Assembly (NCBI GenBank): GCA_963759175.1
Contig: CAVWXP010000005.1
Location: 124,001 to 188,000, forward strand
Origin: SZUA-442 sp963759175
GTDB lineage: Bacteria > Actinomycetota > Acidimicrobiia > Spongiisociales > UBA5794
Direction of reading: 5' to 3'
Length of the DNA: 64,000 bases
Made by a program: the position numbers and the translations under genes. Below, piece after piece: positions 8,919-16,157 of this stretch (the stretch's first letter is position 1; every line of letters starts with the position of its first letter). The notes beneath the pieces are model-generated. The model was not told the origin of the DNA. It was given only the letters and a program-made list of their open reading frames with translations, and ran no database searches.

Positions 8919-11210
8919 GTGGAAGAACGTGTCCTCTCCGACCGGTATCGCATCGTCAAGCATCTTGCCCGTGGCGGCATGGCCGACGTGTACGAAGCCG
9001 AAGACACCCTGCTGAGTCGTTCGGTGGCGGTGAAGGTCCTGCACGCCAACTTCGCCTCGGATCAGGCCTTTGTGGCCCGATTCCGCAGGGAGGCCCAGGC
9101 AGCGGCGAACCTGTCCCATCCCAACATCGTCGCGATCTTCGACTGGGGTCAGGACGAGGGCACCTACTTCATGGTGATGGAGTTGATCCGCGGGCGAACG
9201 TTGCGCGAGGTCATGCGCACCGAGGGGGCGATCATGCCCCGCCGAGCCGCCGAGATCGCGGCCGAGGCGGCAGCGGCCCTGAGTATCGCCCACCAACACG
9301 GCGTGTACCACCGCGACATCAAGCCCGGCAACATCATGATCACCGAGGACGGGGCCGTGAAGGTGACCGACTTCGGCATCGCAAGGGCACTCGACGACTC
9401 CGAGGAGTTGACCCGCACCGGCGCCGTGATCGGCACCGCGACGTACTTCTCCCCCGAGCAGGCACAGGGCCTTCCAGCCGACGAGCGGTCAGATGTCTAT
9501 GCGCTCGGAATCGTGCTCTACGAGATGCTTGCAGGCAAACCGCCCTTCACCGGCGAGAGCCCTGTGGCCGTCGCCTACCAGCACGTCTCGGAGCATGCGG
9601 TATCCCCCGATCAGGTCAACCCGGAAGCTCCCCGCGAGTTGTCGGCGATAGCAGAGCACGCTATCCGCAAGAGCCCATCTGATCGGTACGCCTCTGCCGA
9701 CGAGTTCCGCTCCGACCTCCAACGGTACCTCAGCGGAGCCGAACCGATCGCCGCAGCGGCCGTCGTAGCCGCGGCATCCACGGCGATGATCCCACCTCCC
9801 CCGCAGGCGCCGATCGGCTACGCCACAGCGTCGAACACCCAGAGCTTCGAAGCACCGGTCGAGGAACGATCCCAGGCGTCGTACTGGATTGCCGTCGGTG
9901 CGTTGATCGTCGTCCTCGTCGTCGGTCTGTTCCTCCTCCTCCGCCTCTTGTCCGGGGGCGAACCCGTCGCCGCCACCGTCGAGGTCCCCAACCTCGTCGG
10001 GGTTCCCGCGGAGGACGCCTTCGAGACCCTCCAGGCCCTCGACCTGAAGGTCCGTGCAGCCGAGGAGACGAACGCCGACGTGCCTGCGGGCATCGTGATC
10101 CGCACGGAGCCATCGGCAGGAACGGCCGTGCCGTTGGAGAGCTTCGTGACAGTGGTCGTGTCCGTTGGCGAGGAGGAGGTCGGGGTACCGAACGTGATCG
10201 GCGAGAACGTCGACGTCGCCCGCGCCCGTATCGAGGCCCAGGGATTCACTGTCGGCACCATCGAGTACCAGCTGACGGAGGACGTCGACGAGAACATCGT
10301 GATCTCACAGAACCCGTCGGGCGGTGCCACGGCGACACCGGCATCGGAAGTCGACCTGGTGGTCTCGTCCGGCCCCTTCTCGATCGATGTGCCGAACGTG
10401 GCAGGGAAGACGGCCGAGACGGCCATCCTCCAACTGACCCAAGCGGGTTTCGAAAAGATCACGACCGAGGAGGAACCCTCCAACGACGTGCTCGAAGGGT
10501 TCGTGATCGAGACGAACCCCGCCGCAGGACAGACCGTTCCGCGCGATGCAACGATCATCGTGATCGTCTCCTCGGGTCCCGAACCCGTGGAGATCCCGAA
10601 CCTCGTCGGCCAGTCACGGAGCCGTGCAGAATCCCAGCTCAACAACCTGGGCCTGCTCCTCGTGGTGAGCAACGAGACGGTCGAGGTACCGCTCGACAGC
10701 GGGCTCATCGGCAACGTCGCCGAACAGTCCCCATCCGCAGGCACCGAGGCAGAAGTGGGATCCGAGGTCGTGGTACGCCTGGGAATCGCCGTGCAGGTCA
10801 CCGTTCCGAACCTGGTGGGTCTGACATCACAGGCCGCCCAGGACGCAGCGGCGGGCGTGGGTCTCAATCTCGACATCGTCGACACCACCATCACCAACGA
10901 CCAGAACCGCAGGAACACGGTGGCGACACAGACTCCCACGGCAGGGGCGACGGTCGACGAGGGCAGCTTCGTCAACGTGACGGTGTACACCTACCAGCCT
11001 CTCGTCCCTGACTTCGAGGGCGAGACCGTCGCCGAGGCCCAGGCGACCGCAACGAGCATCGGTCTCGGCACGATCAACGTCGTGAACACGGTGATCACCG
11101 ATGTGCAGGCACTCGATGGAACGATCGAGTCACAGGACCCGACACAAGGGACCTCCGTACCGGAGGGAACCGACGTCGACGTGGACGTCTTCGTCTACCA
11201 GGCGCCGTGA
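8919..11210 (+). CDS. pknB: PASTA-domain transmembrane Ser/Thr protein kinase
   Basis: A 763-residue receptor-type Hanks kinase. The kinase domain spans residues about 8-270: glycine loop ARGGMADVYEA, Lys39 in VAVKV, catalytic HRD 131-133 with KPGN, DFG 151-153, and SPEQ. A disordered linker leads to a transmembrane helix (322-344). The outside part contains six consecutive PASTA repeats (about residues 355-763), more than the four of mycobacterial PknB, which bind muropeptides or lipid II. The GTG start is chosen because MEERVLSDRYRI is the family start. No pknA copy is present beside it. Its stop overlaps the mutY start (GTGA). Confidence 0.95.
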   Translation: MEERVLSDRYRIVKHLARGGMADVYEAEDTLLSRSVAVKVLHANFASDQAFVARFRREAQAAANLSHPNIVAIFDWGQDEGTYFMVMELIRGRTLREVMRTEGAIMPRRAAEIAAEAAAALSIAHQHGVYHRDIKPGNIMITEDGAVKVTDFGIARALDDSEELTRTGAVIGTATYFSPEQAQGLPADERSDVYALGIVLYEMLAGKPPFTGESPVAVAYQHVSEHAVSPDQVNPEAPRELSAIAEHAIRKSPSDRYASADEFRSDLQRYLSGAEPIAAAAVVAAASTAMIPPPPQAPIGYATASNTQSFEAPVEERSQASYWIAVGALIVVLVVGLFLLLRLLSGGEPVAATVEVPNLVGVPAEDAFETLQALDLKVRAAEETNADVPAGIVIRTEPSAGTAVPLESFVTVVVSVGEEEVGVPNVIGENVDVARARIEAQGFTVGTIEYQLTEDVDENIVISQNPSGGATATPASEVDLVVSSGPFSIDVPNVAGKTAETAILQLTQAGFEKITTEEEPSNDVLEGFVIETNPAAGQTVPRDATIIVIVSSGPEPVEIPNLVGQSRSRAESQLNNLGLLLVVSNETVEVPLDSGLIGNVAEQSPSAGTEAEVGSEVVVRLGIAVQVTVPNLVGLTSQAAQDAAAGVGLNLDIVDTTITNDQNRRNTVATQTPTAGATVDEGSFVNVTVYTYQPLVPDFEGETVAEAQATATSIGLGTINVVNTVITDVQALDGTIESQDPTQGTSVPEGTDVDVDVFVYQAP

Positions 11211-12010
11211 TCGACGCCGCTTCGGTGGCAGAACGCAACACCGCGTTGCTCGAGTGGTACCGCTCCACCGGACGGACCCTCCCGTGGCGGGAGCAGCCCG
11301 ATCCCTACGTGACGATGGTGTCAGAGGCGATGCTCCAACAGACCCAGGTCGACCGTGTCATCCCGAGGTTCACGTCGTTCATGGAGGCCTACCCCGACGT
11401 CGGGTCCCTGGCAGCGGCCGATACGAAGGATCTGCTGGCCATGTGGTCCGGACTCGGGTACAACATGAGGGCACTGCGTTTGCGCGACGCAGCACGCCAG
11501 ATCGTCGCTTCCGGCTGGCCGACGTCGGCGGCGACGCTGCAGTCGCTCCCCGGTGTGGGCCCATACACGGCAGCGGCCATCGCCTCGATCGCCCTGGGTG
11601 AGGAGGTTCCGGCCGTCGACACGAACGTGCGGCGTGTCGTGAGCCGTTGGGTGGGTGAGCCGCTCTCGGGGCGGCACCTCGTGGAGGTCGCCAACGAGGT
11701 CGTCGCCTCGCCAGCCGGTGATTGGAACCAAGCCGTCATGGATCTCGGGGCGACCGTGTGCCGTCCCACCAACCCACGGTGCGGCGCCTGCCCCGTGGAG
11801 GTTTGGTGCACGGATCCCGAGGTGTACGAACCCCCGCCGCGGCAGGCCACGTTCGAGGGGTCCCGCCGACAACTACGCGGTGCCATCGTGAGGGCCCACA
11901 TCGCGGGGACCGACCTCGTCGAAGCAGGGCTGGCGATTGGTCGCGATCCCACCGAGATCGCCTCGGTCGTCGAGGACCTCACGAACGAGGGCCTCATCGG
12001 CGCCGATTGA
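11207..12010 (+). CDS. mutY: A/G-specific adenine DNA glycosylase
   Basis: A 267-residue base-excision repair glycosylase that removes adenine mispaired with 8-oxoguanine. Catalytic Glu40 is in SEAMLQQTQV, the helix-hairpin-helix LPGVGPYTA at about 114-122 and catalytic Asp138 in VDTNVRRVVSRW. The [4Fe-4S] ligands are Cys185, Cys192, Cys195 and Cys201 (C-x6-C-x2-C-x5-C). The C-terminal NUDIX-like domain of E. coli MutY is mostly missing, as in some actinobacterial forms. The GTG start overlaps the pknB stop, an unusual coupling of DNA repair to the kinase operon. It converges on trpG with 1 base between the stops. Confidence 0.92.
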   Translation: MIDAASVAERNTALLEWYRSTGRTLPWREQPDPYVTMVSEAMLQQTQVDRVIPRFTSFMEAYPDVGSLAAADTKDLLAMWSGLGYNMRALRLRDAARQIVASGWPTSAATLQSLPGVGPYTAAAIASIALGEEVPAVDTNVRRVVSRWVGEPLSGRHLVEVANEVVASPAGDWNQAVMDLGATVCRPTNPRCGACPVEVWCTDPEVYEPPPRQATFEGSRRQLRGAIVRAHIAGTDLVEAGLAIGRDPTEIASVVEDLTNEGLIGAD

Positions 12011-12011
12011 C

Positions 12012-12584
12012 TCAGCGGCCCGGTGCGCTCCCGAGGAAGTTTGCCAACAGGGCCTTGCCCTCGACGGTCATCACCGACTCGGGATGGAACTGGACGGCCT
12101 CGATGGGCAACGATCGGTGCCTGATGCCCTGGACGACGCCATCCTCGGAGTGGGCCGTCGCTTCGAGCACATCCGGGAGTTCGATCGCCGCGAGCGAGTG
12201 GTACCGGGTGGCCGTGAAGGGATTGGACAGACCGACGAACACGCCCTGCCCGTCGTGGGTGATCGGCGAGGTCTTGCCGTGGCGGGGCTCGGGTGCGAGT
12301 CCGACCGTTCCACCGAAGGCGACGACGGTGGCTTGCAGGCCGAGGCACACACCGAGGGTCGGGACCGTGGGACCGAGTTCGGTGATGTAGGCGATCGAAT
12401 AGCCGGCGTCCTCGGGGCGGCCCGGGCCAGGGGAGATCACGAGACGATCGGGTTCGAGGTCGCGTGCCTCGGACGGGGAGAGCACATCATTGCGGTGGAC
12501 GACGGGGTCGGCGCCGAGCTCGCCGATGTACTGGGCGAGGTTGTACGTGAACGAGTCGTAGTTGTCGAGGATCAGGACCTTCAC
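12012..12584 (-). CDS. trpG: anthranilate/aminodeoxychorismate synthase glutaminase subunit
   Basis: A 190-residue class I glutamine amidotransferase that supplies ammonia for anthranilate or 4-amino-4-deoxychorismate synthesis. It begins KVLILDNYDSFTYNLAQYIG; the catalytic Cys80 is in GVCLGLQ, and the His/Glu pair in QFHPESVMT completes the triad. SPGPGRPEDAG is also typical. The partner TrpE/PabB is not in the window. The GTG start overlaps the stop of the upstream small gene (GTGA). M. tuberculosis has trpG at the same place beside pknB. TrpG and PabA roles cannot be separated here; it may serve both. Confidence 0.92.
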   Translation of the reverse strand: MKVLILDNYDSFTYNLAQYIGELGADPVVHRNDVLSPSEARDLEPDRLVISPGPGRPEDAGYSIAYITELGPTVPTLGVCLGLQATVVAFGGTVGLAPEPRHGKTSPITHDGQGVFVGLSNPFTATRYHSLAAIELPDVLEATAHSEDGVVQGIRHRSLPIEAVQFHPESVMTVEGKALLANFLGSAPGR

Positions 12585-12730
12585 CCGACACCTCCTCCGG
12601 TGTCGAGGAGGTTCTCTCCCATCCAGTCGTAGATGAACAGGAGGGCGATGATCACGGCGATGACGATGATCACGGCGAGCAGCACCTTGACCGGCATCGG
12701 TCCCGGGAGCGCTAGGAAGGCACGCTTCAT
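12581..12730 (-). CDS. small single-pass membrane protein (49 aa)
   Basis: A 49-residue protein starting MKRAFLALPGP with one transmembrane helix (about residues 14-33, VLLAVIIVIAVIIALLFIYD) and a short tail ending GGGVG. It sits between the sortase and trpG with 4-base overlaps on both sides, which strongly supports translation of this frame. No known family is recognised; it could be an accessory to the sortase or simply an operon microprotein. Confidence 0.75.
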   Translation of the reverse strand: MKRAFLALPGPMPVKVLLAVIIVIAVIIALLFIYDWMGENLLDTGGGVG

Positions 12731-13506
12731 CAGCCGAAGATAGCTTCGGCGTTCGGGCCATCGACAAGCTCTGCGAACACGATCAACCGTTGCCGTGCGC
12801 TGAACTTGGGGTGGCACGTCGTGAGCGTCAGCCATGCTCCCGGACGCTCCTGGATCACCCACAGCTCGGTGGGTCGCACGATGATGGTTTCGCGCACGGC
12901 ATAGGTGTGTAGGCCGATGGCCGTTTCCACCTCGATCAGGTCGCCTGGTTCGAGCTCATCGAGCTCATGGAAGGGTGCGCCGTAGGTGGTGCGGTGCCCG
13001 GAGATGACGGCGTTGCCCGGCTGACCGGGGAGCGGCGTCGTCGGCATGTGTCCCGCTCCGTTCTTGAGGTCGCTCCGCGTCACTCCCTCCACCACGGTCC
13101 ATCCGTCAACGAGGCGCTCGATGGTCGGGATGCGGATGATGGCAAACGGCTGTCCGTCGGGGGGTGGCGCCTCGACGAGAAGCGTCGCCGGTTCGGGTGC
13201 TGGGGTGTCGGGCGGTGGGGTGTCCCCCGATCCCTGCGACGAACCACCGTCTGGGATCGTCGGTGGGGTGTACGCAACGGTGTCGACTTGGGCCGTCGAG
13301 AAGTAGTCCTCCGCCTCGTTGGCGAGTTGGGTGTTGTTCTGCTGGGCAAGCCATGTGGTGACGAACAGCTGGTGGCCGACGAAGCCGAGGAGGAACAAAC
13401 CGATCCAGATGCATGTCCAACCGACGATCCGTACGGCACGGACGAGACCGCCGCTCCGCGGGTTCGAAGTCATCGATGCCGGCTGGTCCTGGAGGGTGTC
13501 GCTCAT
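12730..13506 (-). CDS. srtE: class E sortase
   Basis: A 258-residue transpeptidase that attaches surface proteins to peptidoglycan. An N-terminal transmembrane helix (residues about 26-48) is followed by a Pro/Ser-rich linker (80-108) and the sortase beta-barrel. Active-site residues are His171 (VISGHRTTYGAPFHEL), Cys231 (LTLTTCHPKFSARQRL) and Arg238 or Arg240. The TTCHP context is typical for actinobacterial class E enzymes that act on LAxTG-type signals. No protein in the window shows such a sorting signal. It lies divergent from crgA, as in Streptomyces and related genera. Confidence 0.93.
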   Translation of the reverse strand: MSDTLQDQPASMTSNPRSGGLVRAVRIVGWTCIWIGLFLLGFVGHQLFVTTWLAQQNNTQLANEAEDYFSTAQVDTVAYTPPTIPDGGSSQGSGDTPPPDTPAPEPATLLVEAPPPDGQPFAIIRIPTIERLVDGWTVVEGVTRSDLKNGAGHMPTTPLPGQPGNAVISGHRTTYGAPFHELDELEPGDLIEVETAIGLHTYAVRETIIVRPTELWVIQERPGAWLTLTTCHPKFSARQRLIVFAELVDGPNAEAIFG

Positions 13507-13580
13507 GGATGCGCAAGGCTACCCGCGGATCCCGATTGCCACTCGGTCGTCACGGAGAGGAGTCCACTACGCTTGTGGTC

Positions 13581-13835
13581 ATGCCGAAATCCAAGGGCCG
13601 CAAGAAGGCCAACAAGCGCCCCACCCCTCCTTCGACGAAACCGACCGCGGTCGACAAGAAGGGTCCGTCGCCCATGTGGTACGTCGTGCTCATGTTCGGG
13701 CTGATGGCGCTTGGCCTCATCCTGATCCTGTCGAACTACATCGGCTTCCTACCCGGTGGCACGTCGAACACCTACCTGATCATCGGTCTGGGCGGAATCG
13801 GCGTCGGCTTCGCCATGACGATGAACTACAGGTGA
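13581..13835 (+). CDS. crgA: cell division protein CrgA
   Basis: An 84-residue actinobacterial protein with a basic Lys-rich N-terminus (MPKSKGRKKANKRP) and two transmembrane helices (about residues 33-53 and 63-82). SPMWYVVLMFGLMALGL and LGGIGVGFAMTMNYR are diagnostic of CrgA. CrgA recruits FtsQ, FtsI and wall-synthesis proteins to the divisome. The ATG is chosen because the family begins MPKSK; the longer upstream frame runs through the sortase gene. It is followed by a hairpin repeat. Confidence 0.96.
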   Translation: MPKSKGRKKANKRPTPPSTKPTAVDKKGPSPMWYVVLMFGLMALGLILILSNYIGFLPGGTSNTYLIIGLGGIGVGFAMTMNYR

Positions 13836-13842
13836 CCCCACT

Positions 13843-13898
13843 TCTGTTCTTGCGTAACTGATATCCGCACGGGCGGACAGGATCTACGCAAGAACAGA
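13843..13898. repeat. hairpin repeat, copy A of a three-member family
   Basis: TCTGTTCTTGCGTA at 13843-13856 is perfectly complementary to TACGCAAGAACAGA at 13885-13898. The centre (13857-13884) contains CCGCACGGGCGG, a partial inner hairpin. It is almost identical to copy C at 42.4 kb and related, inverted and shortened, to copy B at 38.3 kb. It lies between the convergent ends of crgA and the zinc-ribbon gene, so it can act as a bidirectional terminator. Confidence 0.85.
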
Positions 13899-13909
13899 CA
13901 GAGACACGG

Positions 13910-14143
13910 TCACACGGCGCGGATCATGTCCTCACGGCAGTGCCGGGGTGCCTCGATCTCGCCGTCGTGGGCCTGGGTGACCGTCAGGCTCATGCCACAC
14001 ACGATGCACAGATAGGGGATGTCCACCTCGTGGACGTCGTCGAGTTCGGGATCGGGTGGCGGGCCTGCGGCGATGAACCGGATGCTCCACAGCGTCACGA
14101 CGATCAACGCCGCGGCGAGTACGAACGCGATGATGACGGTCAC
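13910..14143 (-). CDS. small membrane protein with C-terminal Cys motif
   Basis: A 77-residue protein with one N-terminal transmembrane helix (about residues 3-26) and a C-terminal segment with CxxC (YLCIVCGMSL) and, 22 residues on, HCRED. Together they could form a partial zinc-ribbon-like site. The GTG start overlaps the thiolase stop (GTGA), so it is translationally coupled. No named family is recognised. The spacing of the cysteines suggests metal binding, but a fourth cysteine is lacking; His could substitute. Confidence 0.7.
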   Translation of the reverse strand: MTVIIAFVLAAALIVVTLWSIRFIAAGPPPDPELDDVHEVDIPYLCIVCGMSLTVTQAHDGEIEAPRHCREDMIRAV

Positions 14144-15297
14144 GCCAGGGACTCGATGATCGTCCCGTTGGCGAGCCCTCCTCCTTCACACATCGTCTGG
14201 AGGCCGTAGCGCCCGCCCGATCGCTCGAGCTCGTTGACGAGGGTCGTCATCAGCCGGGCACCGCTCGCCCCGAGTGGGTGTCCGAGGGCGATGGCGCCAC
14301 CGTTGGGGTTGACCTTCTCCCAGTCAGCCCCGGTCTCCCTGAGCCAGGCACCGATGACGGCGGCGAACGCCTCGTTCACCTCGAACAGGTCGATGTCATC
14401 GATCGACAGGCCGGCCTTGGCCAGTGCCTTGCGTGTAGCGGGAATGGGTCCCGTGAGCATCGTGATCGGATCCGTGCCGGCGAGCGAGAACGACACGAAG
14501 CGGGCCCTCGGCGTGAGGCCGAGTTCATCCGCCTTGTCGCGCGACATGATGAGGATCGCTGCCGAGCCGTCCGTGATCTGGGACGAGTTGCCAGCCGTGA
14601 CGACGCCGTCCTCCTTGAATGCCGGCTTGAGTTCCGCGAGACCTTCGAGGGTGGTGGCGGGTCGGAGGCCGCCATCGGTGACGACTCGCGACACGACACC
14701 GTCGGCCTTGACCTCGATGGGTACGATCTCGTTCTCGAACCTGCCCTCTTCGGTTGCGCGGATCGCCCGCATCTGCGATTCGTACCCGATCTGGTCGAGC
14801 TCGGAGCGTTCGATGCCCCACTGTTCGGCGATCATCTCGGCCGACAGGCCCTGGGGCACCAGGCTGTCGTGGTACCTCGCACGCATCCGCTCCCCGAACG
14901 GGTTCGCTCCGGCCATCGAGGAGCCCATGGGAACCCGGGACATCGATTCGACACCCGCCGCCACGACGACGTCATAGGCTCCTGCCATGACTCCCTGGGC
15001 GGCGAAGTGCACCGATTGCTGGGACGAACCGCACTGGCGGTCGATCGTGACCCCCGGCACCGTCTCAGGCCAACCGGCGGCGAGGACGGCGTTGCGGCCG
15101 ATGTTGTAGGTCTGTTCGCCCACCTGGGAGACGCATCCCATGATCACGTCATCCACGAGGACCGGATCGAGCGAGTTGCGTTCGGCGAGGGCCTTGAGGG
15201 GTTCGGCGGCGAGATCGGCGGGGTGCCAGTCGGCCAGGGCACCGTTGCGCTTGCCGAGTGGCGTCCGAACGGCGTCGATGATCACGGCTTCGGGCAT
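14140..15297 (-). CDS. acetyl-CoA C-acyltransferase (thiolase)
   Basis: A 385-residue thiolase of normal length that cleaves 3-ketoacyl-CoA (beta-oxidation) or condenses acetyl-CoA. The nucleophile Cys89 is in TIDRQCGSSQQSVHFAAQG. The C-terminal His of ALGHPLGASGARLM and the Cys of MCEGGGLANGT complete the active site. It begins PEAVIIDAVRTPLGKRNG, the family start. It is the first gene of a two-gene unit with the small membrane protein and lies just downstream of tRNA-Ala on the same strand. No other fatty-acid oxidation genes are nearby; substrate chain length cannot be told. Confidence 0.93.
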   Translation of the reverse strand: MPEAVIIDAVRTPLGKRNGALADWHPADLAAEPLKALAERNSLDPVLVDDVIMGCVSQVGEQTYNIGRNAVLAAGWPETVPGVTIDRQCGSSQQSVHFAAQGVMAGAYDVVVAAGVESMSRVPMGSSMAGANPFGERMRARYHDSLVPQGLSAEMIAEQWGIERSELDQIGYESQMRAIRATEEGRFENEIVPIEVKADGVVSRVVTDGGLRPATTLEGLAELKPAFKEDGVVTAGNSSQITDGSAAILIMSRDKADELGLTPRARFVSFSLAGTDPITMLTGPIPATRKALAKAGLSIDDIDLFEVNEAFAAVIGAWLRETGADWEKVNPNGGAIALGHPLGASGARLMTTLVNELERSGGRYGLQTMCEGGGLANGTIIESLA

Positions 15298-15318
15298 CGC
15301 TGGCTCCTCGCTCTGCGG

Positions 15319-15391
15319 TGGAGACGATCGGACTCGAACCGACGACCCCCTGGTTGCAAACCAGGTGCTCTCCCAACTGAGCTACGTCCCC
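15319..15391 (-). tRNA. tRNA-Ala (anticodon TGC)
   Basis: Reading leftwards: acceptor GGGGACG, D-arm GCTCAGTTGGGAGAGC, anticodon arm CCTGGTTTGCAACCAGG (TGC), T-loop GGTTCGAGTCC, and CGTCTCC plus discriminator A. The acceptor stem contains a G-T pair. 73 nt, CCA not encoded. tRNA-Ile and tRNA-Ala genes near gyrA are typical for actinobacteria. Confidence 0.97.
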
Positions 15392-15430
15392 GCGGATCGG
15401 CAAGTGTAGGGGACGTCAACCGATTGGCGT

Positions 15431-15889
15431 TCAGAGAATCCCCGGCTTGATGATCATCACCACGAAGGCGACCGCGACGAGCAGGGTCATGACGTGGACG
15501 AGGGTCCCGATGCCCTTCATCTTGGCGACCGCGGCGTCGTCGGTGAGGCCATTCTCCTCGACGATGGCTTCGACCTCCTTGAGGCGTGGAGCCATCAGGA
15601 ACAGGCTGATGGCGAAGGCGGCCACGACGACGACGAGACCGATCGTGACGAAGATCTCCTCCCAGTCGTACGAGGTCTCGATGACGAGCCACCCGCCGAA
15701 GATGAGGGTGATGATCGAGGCGGGTCCCATGATCCTGCCAGCCGTGTTCGATGCTCCGAGCATGGTCGTCATGTACTGGACGCGGTCCCCGGAGCGGCCT
15801 GCGGACGCCATGAGGCCCTCCATGTAGACATGGGCTCCGAACAGCGTTGCGCCCCCGATGGCGTGTGCGAGCAGGATCCACTTGTACAT
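15431..15889 (-). CDS. DUF2269-type integral membrane protein
   Basis: A 152-residue protein with four predicted transmembrane helices (about residues 3-22, 50-68, 78-100, 130-150). The start MYKWILLAHAIGGATLFGAHVYMEG is typical of the DUF2269 group of predicted membrane proteins, whose His residues in the first helix have been suggested to bind heme or metal. The ATG chosen gives a membrane helix at once; a longer reading adds a hydrophilic, non-coding-like leader. The neighbour is tRNA-Ala. Function unknown. Confidence 0.78.
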   Translation of the reverse strand: MYKWILLAHAIGGATLFGAHVYMEGLMASAGRSGDRVQYMTTMLGASNTAGRIMGPASIITLIFGGWLVIETSYDWEEIFVTIGLVVVVAAFAISLFLMAPRLKEVEAIVEENGLTDDAAVAKMKGIGTLVHVMTLLVAVAFVVMIIKPGIL

Positions 15890-15999
15890 CAGGTTCTCCC
15901 CGGTCGATCGATGCGCCACATCGTACCGCCCGATGCGCCGGTGAGCCGGAACCAGCCAGTGGGATTGGTGGACCACCTTGGTAGGCTTGCGCTCTTGAC

Positions 16000-16077
16000 G
16001 GGCCTATAGCTCAGCTTGGTTAGAGCGCATCCCTGATAAGGATGAGGTCCCTGGTTCAAATCCAGGTAGGCCCACCA
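16000..16077 (+). tRNA. tRNA-Ile (anticodon GAT)
   Basis: Acceptor GGGCCTA pairs with TAGGCCC; D-arm GCTCAGCTTGGTTAGAGC; anticodon arm CATCCCTGATAAGGATG with GAT; T-loop GGTTCAAATCC; discriminator A at 16074 and an encoded CCA at 16075-16077. The only tRNA in this window with an encoded CCA. Confidence 0.97.
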
Positions 16078-16157
16078 CCCGAGTCCCTTGTCCCACTCGG
16101 ATTCACCGTCACCTCTGTCCCAATCCGTCAGCCAACGAGGTGGTTGCTGCGCGAGAT

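Noticed and set aside
16050..16077. tRNA-Ile 3' end as an integration (att) site
   Set aside because: I could not find a direct repeat of its 3' end elsewhere in the window, nor an integrase gene.
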